From positions 32,294,001 to 32,358,000 of the forward strand of contig NC_091667.1 in assembly GCF_042453785.1 (NCBI RefSeq): a DNA stretch of 64,000 nt, in the 5' to 3' direction. The stretch comes from Malus domestica. Its lineage: Eukaryota; Streptophyta; Magnoliopsida; Rosales; Rosaceae. The position numbers and the translations under genes were made by a program. This document shows, in pieces, positions 23,574 through 34,393 of this stretch. The notes below the pieces were generated by a model that worked only from the letters and a program-made list of their open reading frames with translations, searched no databases and had not been told where the DNA came from. Each line of letters begins with the position of its first letter. Positions within the stretch are counted from its first letter, which is position 1.

Positions 23574-23639
23574 GGGAATGTTACCCCTTTTAACTATCTT
23601 CCTTGCAGGATCAACTGGATCTGCTTGAACTGTGAAGGG
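22382..23639 (+). pseudogene. Ribosomal protein L15 pseudogene, copy 1 (partial)
   Basis: Starts with a short first exon ATGG|GT (22382-22385) behind site II and telo-box motifs, as expected for a ribosomal protein gene beginning Met-Gly. The exon encoding most of the N-terminal half is not found. At 23609-23634, after a TTGCAG acceptor, the sequence matches the RPL15 exon block encoding INWIC, then degenerates. The sequence at 23225-23600 (intron) closely matches 32410-32740 next to the clearer L15 copy, which supports the assignment. An LTR element is inserted at 23640. The identity rests mainly on that flank match, so confidence is moderate. Confidence 0.55.
23534..23571 (+). repeat. (AT)n microsatellite
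   Basis: A TA dinucleotide run of about 19 units. The duplicated flank near 32700 has only a few units, so it expanded after duplication. Confidence 0.95.
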
Positions 23640-26287
23640 TGTTGGATTTGTGACCAAGTGGACAACAAGCCAAAATACCTTTCGGCTAATAAAATAGAAT
23701 AAGGAAAAGGGGGACATCATTATGATGTCTAGCCCTTGATTTGTGGCTTTTACAAAGGCAAAGAATATGTAGCCGAAAGAGAGAAGAGGTGAGAGAGAAG
23801 GCGGGGCCTTTTGTTTATATTAAGGCATTTGGTTATGCCTTTAGAAAAGTGAGAGTGGGGGAGCGGCAGATGAGAGAAACCAGGGAGAGCATTCGGCTCT
23901 CCCATTTGAATATGAGCTGCTCCTTCCCACCATTTGTAATAATCCCATTTTGTTAGTAATCACTCAATCAAAGATGTTGGTGCTACTTGTGTAGCTTTTG
24001 GGTGAGAAGGATTTTGATATGTGTTTCTTCTTCTCCATTTATTTCTTAGTTTGAGTGAAAGCTATTGATTGTATGTGAGATTTGGGTTTGAGAGTTAAAA
24101 CTCTATTTGTAATCTCCTTTTGATATTAGTGGAATTTCCTCGCCGTCTCGGAATTGGACGTAGGCTTACGCCGAACCAGTATAAATCCTTGTGTTTTGGA
24201 TTATTTGTCTTGTCATATTTTGCCGTTGTAACTTATTGGTTTCATATTTGACGCTTCCGCACAACAAGTGGTATCAAAGCTCTGGGTTTCGACTTGGGGT
24301 TTTGTATTAGTATGTCTATGAAATCTTCGAATGACGGTGAAATATGTTTTTTTGAAAAAATTGGACAGGAGGAATGACTTTGGCATTTGGTCAATTGGAG
24401 ATGCAGAGTTTGGCTGCAAAATGCATGGCGTTGAAGAAGGATAGTAAGGGACTATGCTGCAGTCACTGAGCTCGCAGATTGGAGAATGGTTTCGGAAACA
24501 ACGTGTCTGCTGCAATGTTGTTGTCGATGTTGTTGAAGTGTTGGTGTTCGACGGCTGCAGGTGTAGTGTACTGCTTTTGGTGGGTTTTCCGTTGGTCATC
24601 GTTGCACCGGAGGTGTTTGTGGGCTGTTGTCGATGAGTTGAGTGGGAAGAAGAAAAAGTAGAAGCTGTTGAAAATTGGAAAGAAAATGTTGGTTCTTTTT
24701 CTTTCGGCATTTGTTTTGGCAGAAGGACATCATGATGACAAATGATGTTGTTGGTTGGAAGAAAAGGGAAAAAGGCTAAGGCTAAGTTTTCTTTTCTTTG
24801 GCATTTTTTCAATGGCAGAAATTGTTTGGTTGTTTTTTCACTCCCATTGGTTGCCTTTGGAGCAAGTTGCTGGAAACATTGGAGGAGTTTGTGAGGGCCA
24901 ATTTGTTAAGTTCTGCAAGTTTGGATAGTGAGACACCACACTATTTTGGATACACCACTTGCACTGCAGAACATTTGTGTGGGACCCTCTTGTAGAAGGC
25001 AAGTTATGCTTTCTAACTTTGTTTGGTTTATGTACATTTGGTTGGATTTGTTTGCCACTGCTATTTGGTTTGTTGGTCTCCATCATCTGCAATTAGCTTT
25101 TTTGAAGACTCCAGTTGAGGTATGGTTTTGGATCTCCTACTGATTATTTGAATTTGAAATTTTGGTTGTCTTGTTGGTGCTCATGTGATGATGGTAAACT
25201 TGAGTGAAGGGCATATTTTTTGTATGTGGTATGTGAGACCTTGTTGCCAAATTTGTAATCAGTTTTGACTTGGAGAATGTGCCATGCTATGTGAATGAGT
25301 CTATTGGTGCAGTTTCAGACCATGGTGTTTATGAGCAGGTGGAGTTCGTTGTATGTCCAACTTTGGTATGGTGTGCTTGATCTTTTGTTGGTGATATTGA
25401 AGAATTTCAGTTCTTTGCTTGAATCACCTTTTGTTTTGATCAAGGCACTTATGGCTTGCAAATTTGGAGAAGACGGTAGAGAAATGGTCTACTTTTGTTG
25501 GCTTTGGTACAATTTGAGTCGAGGTGGAGACCATTATGAGTACCGAAAGTTTGGGAAATTTGATTTAGTTCCCGTTGTCTTTAGTTTGTACTTTGAGTGC
25601 TTATGGTGATTGTTGATTCGATTCTCTATGATGTTTTCGGAACTTGGTCAAGGTGGAGATTGTTGGATTTGTGACCAAGTGGACAACAAGCCAAAATACC
25701 TTTCGGCTAATAAAATAGAATAAGGAAAATGGGGACATCATTATGATGTCTAGCCCTTGATTTGTGGCTTTTACAAAAACAAAGAATATGTAGCCGAAAG
25801 AGAGAAGAGGTGAGAGAGAAGGCGGGGCCTTTTGTTTATATTAAGGCATTTGGTTATGCCTTTAGAAAAGTGAGAGTGGGGGAGCGGCAGATGAGAGAAA
25901 CCAGGGAGAGCATTCGGCTCTCCCATTTGAATATGAGCTGCTCCTTCCCACCATTTGTAATAATCCCATTTTGTTAGTAATCACTCAATCAAAGATGTTG
26001 GTGCTACTTGTGTAGCTTTTGGGAGAGAAGGATTTTGATATGTGTTTCTTCTTCTCCATTTATTTCTTAGTTTGAGTGAGAGCTATTGATTGTATGTGAG
26101 ATTTGGGTTTGAGAGTTAAAACTCTATTTGTAATCTCCTTTTGATATTAGTGGAATTTCCTCGCCGTCTCGGAATTGGACGTAGGCTTACGCCGAACCAG
26201 TATAAATCCTTGTGTTTTGGATTATTTGTCTTGTCATATTTTGCCGTTGTAACTTATTGGTTTCATATTTGACGCTTCCGCACAACA
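23640..26287 (+). mobile_element. Young non-autonomous Copia-like LTR retrotransposon
   Basis: Complete element of 2,648 bp. The LTRs, 23640-24266 and 25661-26287, are each 627 bp with TGTTGG...CAACA ends and differ at about five positions by my reading. The target duplication AAGGG is perfect (23635-23639 and 26288-26292). A primer-binding site complementary to initiator Met-tRNA (TGGTATCAAAGC) begins two or three bases after the 5' LTR. The polypurine tract AAGGTGGAGAT abuts the 3' LTR. The 1.4-kb interior has no protease, integrase or RT. It keeps only a frameshifted gag-like scrap near 24365-24420 (KLDRRNDFGIW, reminiscent of Copia gag). It must rely on proteins supplied by another element. 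Confidence 0.93.
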
Positions 26288-26361
26288 AAGGGTCTGTAAA
26301 ACCAACCCATAAGAGAAGCAGTTGTAATGCTTTCCTTAACGAAAGTGACGGTTTATAAGGA

Positions 26362-28220
26362 ACTTGGGAAATTCTTGTATTTGATGCACTTATTCATTGG
26401 GGTGTTAATTGAACGTAAGACTTAATGATCATGATACGCTTGTTCATTTGGATGTTTGCCGAACTTAAGACCTTCTGATCGTAATATGCTTATCCATTTA
26501 GGATTATAACCAATCCTAAGATTAGTTGATCATTAACAGTGTCACAAAGCTATCACTTTGTAATATGGTCTAGTGGTATTCCTTTCACTTGTAAGTGATA
26601 GGTCTTACTTATTAGGTTTGATTCTCACCAAAATTAAATTGATCACTTTATTGTTAACCCATTGTAAGACTAAGTCCACTCTCTCCCTTAGTATAGATAA
26701 TATCGTTTGTTCAAAAATAAAAAATAATGTCACAAAGCCTGTTATTACAAGTATATTGGGCGAAATTTGACGAATTGAGTAGTATACGTACTGATGCATT
26801 AAGGACTTTTTATTAGCGTTACAAACATAACGCTACAAAGACAGGAACAAAACATGTTCAAGTCTCTTTATCTAATTTTATTAGTGGATTCCTACCAAAT
26901 TTAGTTAAGTTATTCAAGCATTAGGAGCACGTATATATGCAATTATTTATCTCCAGCAACGTTGCCGGATGGCAGGGTGGTAAATTTCGTCTATCCTCTT
27001 CGGAAACGACCTCGGTTCGATACCCGCCTTCTGCATTTTTTTTCCTCCCAATTTTAATTTTTTCGTCCTTCTTCTCCGTCGAAAAAGCCATGGATATCGA
27101 CGACCCTTCCGCCCGTCGCAGAAAGGTAACATCCAGCTCTTTCTCTCTCATCAAATTTCTTGTTCAATTTCACGATGACTCCATCCAGACCTGAAATTCT
27201 TGCTCTTCTTCTTTCCAGCATGGGTTCATTTCCAAAGCCCAACCTCGCAAGAATCGCGAACCAACTGTTCCCACTCCGTAACTCTCATAATTTCACCCTC
27301 CAGTTCCCATTTGATTTCATTTTTCGTCAAAGTTCATATCATTGTTAGTTTTTCATTTGACATTTTTGAGCTGCGAATCGGTGCAGCGACGTCGGCGGCG
27401 ACGACGATGACGGTCAAGAAACTCGTCGGGCGCAGACTCTGCTGAGTGAGTACAATGTAAGCTCTCTCACCTTTCAGCTTTCAATTTTGTTTTCTTTCTT
27501 TATCGCTGTCCGTAATTTTTTTTTTTTTTTTTGCATTTTCTTGCTTAAACAATTTCTTGTTTTTTGTACGTCAGTTATTTATTCATTTGTTATCTTTTTA
27601 ATTATTGGGTTATTTTTTATTTAAAATAAAATAATAAAGAGATTACGCGGCTTTTGGCTTTTGGCTTTTGGCTTTTTTGAAAAGTTAAATAACTCTGGTG
27701 GCAATTTGGTCATAGGGGTGTGTTTGGTATGGTATTAAATTAGACAATCCAAACTAAGGAAATTTCCTCTTTTGGGGTTTACGGTTTAGAGTTTCGACTT
27801 TTAATTTTCATTTTCGATTTGGCAGAAAAGGAGATGGATTGCACATGTGGGTTGGGCAAATTAACAAAAAAATTGTGCCCTTCCTCTTTGCATCCAAGTT
27901 CGAATCTTTCTTACTCTTCCTTACTCTTCCTTACTCTTTTAAGTTTGAGCTACCGTCCCCATATATAGAGTAGTTTAGAAATAGAACATAATTCACACTG
28001 TATGTTTTGCCTATATGTGCAGCTGAAATGTGGTTCTCAAGTGTATAACCTGGAATTACTCTTTCGCATGATGTCTGTTTTGAAAAGGGTTTGGGGTTTA
28101 GGCTAAGAATACGCACAGATGACTGGTTTCTTTCAGTTTTGTATAAGCATTAGCTGCACAGATGATTGATTTCTGTTGTTGCATTCACAGGAGAGAAGAC
28201 GGGGGGATAAAGTCGAAAAG
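26362..28220 (+). repeat. Direct segmental duplicate of RPC4 5' region
   Basis: Copy of 14779-16423 (upstream region, exons 1-3, part of exon 4), with a SINE added. It ends inside the fusion exon, where gene X sequence begins at 28221. Confidence 0.92.
26551..26727 (+). mobile_element. tRNA-derived SINE upstream of the chimeric gene
   Basis: 177 bp flanked by the 11-bp duplication TGTCACAAAGC (26540-26550 and 26728-26738). A box TGGTCTAGTGGT and B-box-like GGTTTGATTC lie at the 5' end, and an A-rich 3' end follows. The corresponding place upstream of RPC4 lacks it, so it inserted after the segmental duplication. Confidence 0.88.
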
Positions 28221-29221
28221 ATGTTGCAGTCTCATGGTTCTGAGAGAGTTTACGATGCTTTCCATCTCTTGCAAACTGAGTCTTCTGTGCAGGTCCCTTT
28301 CTTTAATATCTTTATTTTTGTTTCTTATATCTGAATTTTTTGATTGAATAGTTCATGTACATTTAAAGAAATTAGACCGTTGATTCTGTTCGGTAAATTA
28401 TTGTTACATTTTATCTTGCAGATGATGAAATTTTTAGAATTATAGAATTATGTCATAAAATGGGGTAAGGCTAGCCGACATTCACCTCTCCCAGACCCTG
28501 CGTAAAGTGAGAGCTTTGTGCACTGGGTACGACCTTTATAGAATTATGTCATAAGGGTATTTTCTTGTGCAGAGAATGGTGATGGCATTGTCATCTGATA
28601 CAGCGGTTTGGGATGCTGTGATGAACAATGAGGTGGTGCGGGAGCTCCGGGGGTCTTCCTATGCAGGTTGGTGTGATATGAATTTCAGTAACGAGTATCA
28701 GTAATTGAATTTAGGGTTCTAATTATAACATTCTAACATTGCAATAAGAGTCCACGAGTCTCATATTGTGTTCACGAGCGTCTTTTGTTATTCATAGATG
28801 CCTCTTTTACGTGTTGTTTTCCTGGTGTTAGTTGCATCTGTTGCTTATGTATGTATGTTCATACGTGTTTCACAAGTAAGATGAATGTAGTCATGACTAA
28901 TGCTGGTTTCGACATGAATTTTTCATCATCGACGCAGATGAAGAAAATAGCTCTGATAGTCCACAAGAGAATTCTGATGATAACAACGATAAAGCAACAA
29001 ACATTGTGAAATGGATCTTTCAAAACACTATGGCAAAAGTCATGGAAGCAATCGAGAAAGTTACGAAGGTCATGGGCGATTTATTTCAACCTCCAAGCAG
29101 TGGAAATGCGAAAGCAGAAGCCAGCAATCGCTTTGAGGACAAGCTGAAAACATCGTTCATGCTCTCCGTTGTGGTCCTGTTGATTGTGGTGGTTATTCGA
29201 ACCCACAAGGCTTCACCCTAA
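27090..29221 (+). CDS. Chimeric gene: RPC4 N-terminus fused to gene X tail-anchor region
   Basis: Six exons, all GT-AG: 27090-27125, 27219-27277, 27387-27456, 28191-28292, 28573-28666 and 28938-29221. They encode 214 residues in an unbroken frame. Residues 1-65 derive from RPC4 (MDIDDPSARRRK, KAQPRKNREPTVPTP, GQETRRAQTLLSEYN, ERRRGDKVEK). Residues 66-214 derive from gene X (MLQSHGSERVYDAFHLL onward), ending in the hydrophobic segment FMLSVVVLLIVVV. The junction lies inside exon 4 (28220/28221) at short A-rich microhomology. Relative to the parents, the gene X part is inverted in the genome. It lacks all conserved RPC4 C-terminal domains, so it cannot replace RPC4. Predicted product: a tail-anchored protein with a basic cytosolic N-terminus. 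The RPC4 promoter region was copied too, though the TATAAAC box is not kept. Expression is unknown. Confidence 0.8.
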
Positions 29222-29658
29222 ATCCGACGACATCACATTGTATATCCCCATTGGATGACTTGCTGTTGAAGTTTTCCAATCCTCTGCATTGTTAAGCATT
29301 TTATGTTTCAAACTGTGCTTTGTTATGGTCTTCCAGTGCTGGTACATTTGCAGGATGCCTGCAATATGGGGATTTATGGATACGACCTATGTTTTTTGTT
29401 TGCGAGGGTGGGATGAACAACGTCTATTGTACACAACTTTACATTGTTTTACCTTCTTTTCTTTTTTTTAATATTAGTAATTACATGTTTTTAGATATCA
29501 ATAAATTTTTTTTATTGCCACCAGAATCTTTTGGCAACAAATACAACCGAAAACACAACTCGAACAGTAATTACCAAACAGTTGAGGTTCAACTGTGCAA
29601 TTTTCACTTGAAAGGCCAAGTACATCTCATCACTCTTTATCCGAGTTCAAATTTCCAG
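28221..29658 (+). repeat. Inverted segmental duplicate of gene X 3' half
   Basis: Reverse-complement copy of 18363-20382 without the solo LTR. It includes the 3' UTR beyond the chimeric stop codon, up to about 29658, where the homology ends. Confidence 0.92.
28459..28535 (+). mobile_element. 5'-truncated SINE fragment in chimeric gene intron 4
   Basis: A 77-bp insert flanked by a perfect 19-bp duplication (28440-28458 and 28536-28554, TTATAGAATTATGTCATAA). Its sequence (CACCTCTCCCAGACCCTG ... CACTGGGTACGACC) resembles the common 3' half of plant Au-type SINEs. It is absent from the parental intron. Confidence 0.85.
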
Positions 29659-30180
29659 TAGATTTCAATAGTTTAGAACAGATTTTTTAGGTGTCGTAAT
29701 AGTTTCCTATTGCTTTGTTAAACATATAAGGTTTTTTATGTCAAAATAATCCATGAGATTGACATAACTCTGCAGTTTTGGTCTCTAACATTGAAATTGG
29801 TAGAAGTACTCCCTGAGTTTGTTCAATATCAATCATTTTAGTATTTCCGTAAAAAAATCTCCGTTAAATGAAAAAGTAAGTGGAGCGGTTGATTGACAAA
29901 ATTACCCGTAATTTAATAGAATTTTTTTATGGAATGACCAAAATGATTGACGATTGACAAACTTAACGATTTTCAATTGAAGGTTGTATTTGGTTAATTA
30001 ATGATGTTATTACTGGTTTTGGCTGATGAGAAAAACTTGGCAAAGTTAAGAAAATGGGTGTGTTTTTGCTCACCACCCTCAAGTAGTGGAAATGCTCACC
30101 ACCTTATTTATGAGTATAAATTTTGAGATTTGTATTGTGGATAGACACAAATCTCAAATTTAAACTAATTCAACAGTATT
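29659..30180. other. Junction region with L15-flank scrap and half MITE
   Basis: 29660-29960 holds dispersed-repeat-like sequence of unknown type. 29985-30058 matches 22480-22550 in the first intron of the L15 copy 1. 30066-30180 resembles one half of the fold-back element at 40758-40885 (GCTCACCACC; TTTTGAGATTTGT and its complement). Confidence 0.55.
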
Positions 30181-30184
30181 CAAG

Positions 30185-31556
30185 GTTGGAATCGTGAAAG
30201 AAAATTGGAAAGAGGATCTGAGAAAGACAACAGGTTCAGATCTAGTTCCGGAGGTAAGGGTCCACAGTGTTACGGTGCAAGGCCGGGTGGTAGCAAGTTT
30301 ATAGCATAAGGCTTCGAGTATGCCCTCTAGGTACTCGAAGCAACACTTCTCCTGGTGATGTTTAGTCTCAAGTGTTGCAAGGGTTTTGCAGCAGGTGGAG
30401 CTATAGGATTCACAGGTGATGAGATGGTCCTGAGGTAGGAGGAAGTGTGGGAATTTTGTCTGGCTCAATGGGTTGTTGCTGGAAATAGGCGCACTGACGA
30501 GTTTCCAGGTTGTAAACAATGAAGAGGAGGAAAACCTGCTGGAGGAGACGAGGATGTGTCGAGATCCTGTCTGAAGCTAAATGGTGATTTTTAGCTTGCA
30601 GCATCTGTACATGCATTGGCAGTGACTGAATCGGAACAGGACCAACGAGGTTGATTCAGGGTGTATATGCTGATACGTAAGGCCAATGGAGACTTTGGCA
30701 ATGGATGCAAGGTTTTTTGCATGGTATATTCGCCAAGGTGGAGATTGTTGTGTTTGGCTCATATACTTATGAGTTGGCAACAATTTTGATAGTGTAACTT
30801 TCTGAGTGCTATAGGGAAATGGCAGTAGCCACTGTGTGTTTGGCTTTCGGTTGTGGCATGGAAGTCTTGTTTCAAGAGAAGACATGGTGACTACCACAAA
30901 CAAAGTTGGAAGCAAGACTTGACTTTGTGGTTGCTTGCACACAATTGTGCATGTTTTATTGTGCATGTTTTCTCTTCTATGCATTAAATGACAAATGGAG
31001 AAAAGTTGTACTTTATAGACTAGGTATAGACTTTGGTGCATGCTAGGTAGGCTAGGTAATAATTATGTCATGTGAACTTAAGACTTTTTGGTCTTGGTTG
31101 TTGGCATAGTTTCTAGTGTATGCCTATAATTAGATGCAATATTTGTGCATTTAGTAATGCTTAGAAAATGGGAAGGTAAGCGTCCAAGGTGGAGAGAGCA
31201 TTCGGCTCTCCCATGGGAAAGGTTGAACATGGGTTGAGAGAAAATCAAGAGAGCTAGAGTGAAAAGTATTCAAGTGAAAGAACTCTTGGGGTAGAGTGAG
31301 ACTCTTGGGAAAATTCTATGAGTGGGTGTGCAAGGGATTCGGGATTGAGTTATGTTGATTTAACTCATGTGTACTTGTACTGTTATTCATAGTGAAGAGC
31401 AATATCTCTCCGAGGATGTAGGCATGTTTTTGCCGAACCTCGTAAATTTCTCGGTGTCTTTATTTCTTGTATTTTATTATGTTCAACTAAGTATAATTTG
31501 GTGAGGTTGTAATCTGAATCTCATTTCTGCACTAACGAACGAGCCAAGGCACAACA
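30185..31556 (+). mobile_element. 5'-truncated LTR retroelement with 3' LTR
   Basis: The 3' LTR is 30746-31556 (811 bp, TGTTGTG...GCACAACA). It is preceded by the polypurine tract CAAGGTGGAGAT, as in the element at 23640-26287, and by about 560 bp of non-coding interior. No 5' LTR was found. The LTR has the hairpin GAGAGC-ATTCG-GCTCTC (31194-31210) and a GATGTAGGCA...GCCGAACCTCG block near the 3' end, both shared in kind with the other element. Non-autonomous and Copia-like by these features. Confidence 0.75.
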
Positions 31557-31955
31557 GGAAATAATTAGAGTTTTTGCCCTCGATAATGTTACACTTAAAG
31601 ACGCTTCAAACCTAATATATGCTTTTGAAAAGCACTATTCCTTTTTTTCAATAGACGAAGGGTACCAAAACTATTTCACAGTCAATTATCGAACAAGTGT
31701 TTTTTTATCCAATTAAACTCTCTTAAGTGTTTTGTTTAATTGAACTTATAAGATTGGTTAAGTGTTCTTGAGTATTTAGAGTTTGTTCTTCTGTAAAACA
31801 GACACAGTTATACGAAAAATCAAGAAACAGGATAGATGGTCCATTATCTTTCATGTTAATGGTGGAAGATAATGTTATTCTTTATCCCCAACGACTAGGT
31901 TGGAATTCTACCTGCTGTGCTTCAGATTCTGTGACTAAAGTTTACCTCTTTGCAG

Positions 31956-32991
31956 GGCTATGTTGTTTCGTGTGAGATGCGGTGGACGTAAGTCTTAAGA
32001 GACCAGTTTTTAAGGGTATTGTGTATAGTAAACCCTCAAACCAGGGCGTCACTCAATTGAAATAACAACGGAGCAAGCGCGCGGTTGCAGAGTAACAGGC
32101 TGGCCGGAAACTAGGCGGTCTCAAGGTTCTCAACTCTTACTGGGTTAACGAGGTAATCACAACAAGCTGATTAACATGATTGCATTCATATACATGCTCT
32201 ATTATCTTCTAATTTTAGGGTTTGTCGACAAAATTATGATGGCTTCTTGTGATATATGTGACGGGGGACATTGATGAGTCCCTAAACTGAACGGAGCAGG
32301 CAACCAATGCTTGTACATTTCAAATATTAACATCGCATATCGATTAGTCTTCACATCCTACAGAAAATTAGAAACTTAATGCGAGTACTTGGTACCCTTG
32401 ACTTCCGAATGACATAAGTTAGGGTAATTGTCTAACCTAGAAAATTGTTTGCATTGAATTTGAGTTTTTGGACATGCACATATATAGTTTTGAGAATTGA
32501 GAAGTGTCTCTCGTTTATCACCATCAACCGTTTGATGTTATACGATATCTTTTACTAAAGAATTTTGTGTGTACTTGAAACACTGTCACATGATACTACT
32601 AATTTACGTGTAATTATATAAGTGAGCGACATAGTTGATAAGTCACACTTCTAGAATATATATATCAATAATTTGAGTGAAATAGTAAAACATGGGGATG
32701 ACACATATAAACAGAAAAATTACCCCTTTTAACTGTCTTCCTTGCAGGATTCAACATACAAATATTATGAGGGGTAATCTTGGTTGAAGCTGCCCACAAT
32801 GCAATCCGCAACGACACAAGGATGAACTGGATCTGCAATCGGTTCACAACCACAGGGAGCTTGGCGGACTCACTTCTGCTGGAAAGAAGTGCAGAGGCTT
32901 GAATATCAAGGGACACTTGCACCGCAAGCTACAACGGTCGAGGAGGGCAAATTGGAAGAGGAACAACATGGTATCTCTTCCACGCTATCGA
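31956..32991 (+). pseudogene. Ribosomal protein L15 pseudogene, copy 2
   Basis: Two exons of a 60S ribosomal protein L15 gene are readable. 31956-32152, after a TTTGCAG acceptor, encodes GYVV then GGRK and the remains of the L15 middle in shifting frames. 32748-32991 encodes [36 protein letters not shown] and [10 protein letters not shown] two-base insertion follows TATTATGAG, further frameshifts occur, stops appear in exon 3, and the normal stop after the final RYR is gone. The N-terminal exon is missing, its place being taken by the LTR element upstream. The intron between the exons is intact in form (GTAATC...TTGCAG). Not functional. Confidence 0.85.
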
Positions 32992-33331
32992 ATTGAATGT
33001 ACTGACTTTGCTAGTTTATGTTTGGTTTTAGGCATTGGAAGAGAGAAGCTGTCGAGTGTTGCTATTGGTAAACTAGCTTTGGACTATTTATCATACGAAT
33101 GCTTAAATAAGTTGGTTTTTGCCCCTTCTATAAGTTCCTGCTATTGGTAAATTGCTTTTGTGATTGATTCAATTTTTAAGACATTCTAAGCCGTTTGTGT
33201 GGATGTTAGCATAGAATTCACAAACTCCAAGACCGAAACATGAACTACAACCTAGAGAGAATTAACCAGTTTACATGTATAAAAGACTAGGAAGAAAAGC
33301 ATACCTGCAGCAGTTCCAGAACTCGAAGCCG
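32992..33331. other. L15 3' flank up to the CACTA insertion
   Basis: Former 3' UTR-like sequence of the L15 copy. Just left of the transposon lies an exon-like stretch on the minus strand ending in CTGCTGCAG|GTATGC. It continues across the CACTA element at 38363 onward, so the transposon interrupts it. No family could be assigned. Confidence 0.35.
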
Positions 33332-33719
33332 CACTACAAGAAAAATGAGCTTTGGGTACAAAACAAAGGGCACAATTGAGAAGGTTGTGTCAGTTTGACC
33401 ACCAAAAAGCTTAAACAGTTCCTATTCCATAGAGGGCACCATCTATTGTGCCCAATGTTAAAAAAAGCAGACACAAAACAGTAATGGGCACGGAAACCGT
33501 GCCCAGTGGGGTCATATGACAACTTTTTTTTATTGAAGATGGGCACAAAAAACATTTTGTGTCTATAAAATTATTTGTCAGAGGCACTATATGTTCTATC
33601 TCGTTTGTCTTTACCTCCTCTAGCACACCAATAATTAAAATTTATAAAATTGTGGTAAATAATGGTATGGAGTTATTTATTACTGTACAATATTTTAGCC
33701 TCAAAATAAGTTAGAAATA

Positions 33720-33830
33720 ATGTTGTTCAAATTCATTTTTCGCGAAAGCTGAACCTCATATCTCACATTTACAAGTAAAGAAGAATACCACTAATCGTAG
33801 TACTAAGTGGCGTGTTTTAGATTAACAAAG
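33720..33830 (-). mobile_element. SINE copy inside the CACTA element
   Basis: Read on the minus strand it has TACTACGATTAGTGGTATTC, then TTACTTGTAAATG and GAGGTTCAGC, the same head as the SINEs at 26551 and 45162. The target duplication was not resolved. Confidence 0.5.
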
Positions 33831-34393
33831 GATCATTTCTAGCTGCAATGAATGATTGTTAGATTCATATCTTTTTGAACTGCTTTTTAGATTGTTATCT
33901 TTCTGCAGGTTTGTTTTTTTTTATACTTGGTGATATGGTTTTTGGTTTTATAGTAAGTGTTCATTTTTTTTACTGTATTAAAAGTCCTTGATGCAGTGAC
34001 ACATAACCAACAATTGTGCCCTTAGGGTCGGTAGACAAATGAGTTAATAATTGTAGATTCCTTTTTATGACACTAATGATAGAAATTGTGTCCACTAAAT
34101 ATTAATAAATAATAAATCACTCTACTTCTCATTGGGCCTTCGAATAGATAATATATCTTAATAATTATAAATTCCTTTTTCTGACACAAAGGTTAGAAAT
34201 TGTGTCCAACAAAAATTAATAAATAATAAATCACTCTATAGCAAGTGGAATATGTTGGCACAATTATGGATTTGTGCCTATATTCTAGTATAAAACATCC
34301 ACACTCCCTTACTAATTTGTATATGGAAAATAAGAAGGTTGCTTCATACACTTGTGTTTCTTTTGAATTTGATCAAGTTCTACATCATTGAGA

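Noticed and set aside
24213-24812. 199-codon minus-strand frame in the young LTR element
   Set aside because: Low-complexity Ser/Thr/Pro-rich antisense frame crossing the LTR border; no retroviral-type motif.
26563-26640. tRNA gene
   Set aside because: A and B boxes are present, but the context (target duplication, A-rich tail, other copies) shows a SINE, and no cloverleaf is evident.
30577-31041. 154-codon minus-strand frame
   Set aside because: Crosses the boundary between the element interior and its 3' LTR, antisense, no motif.
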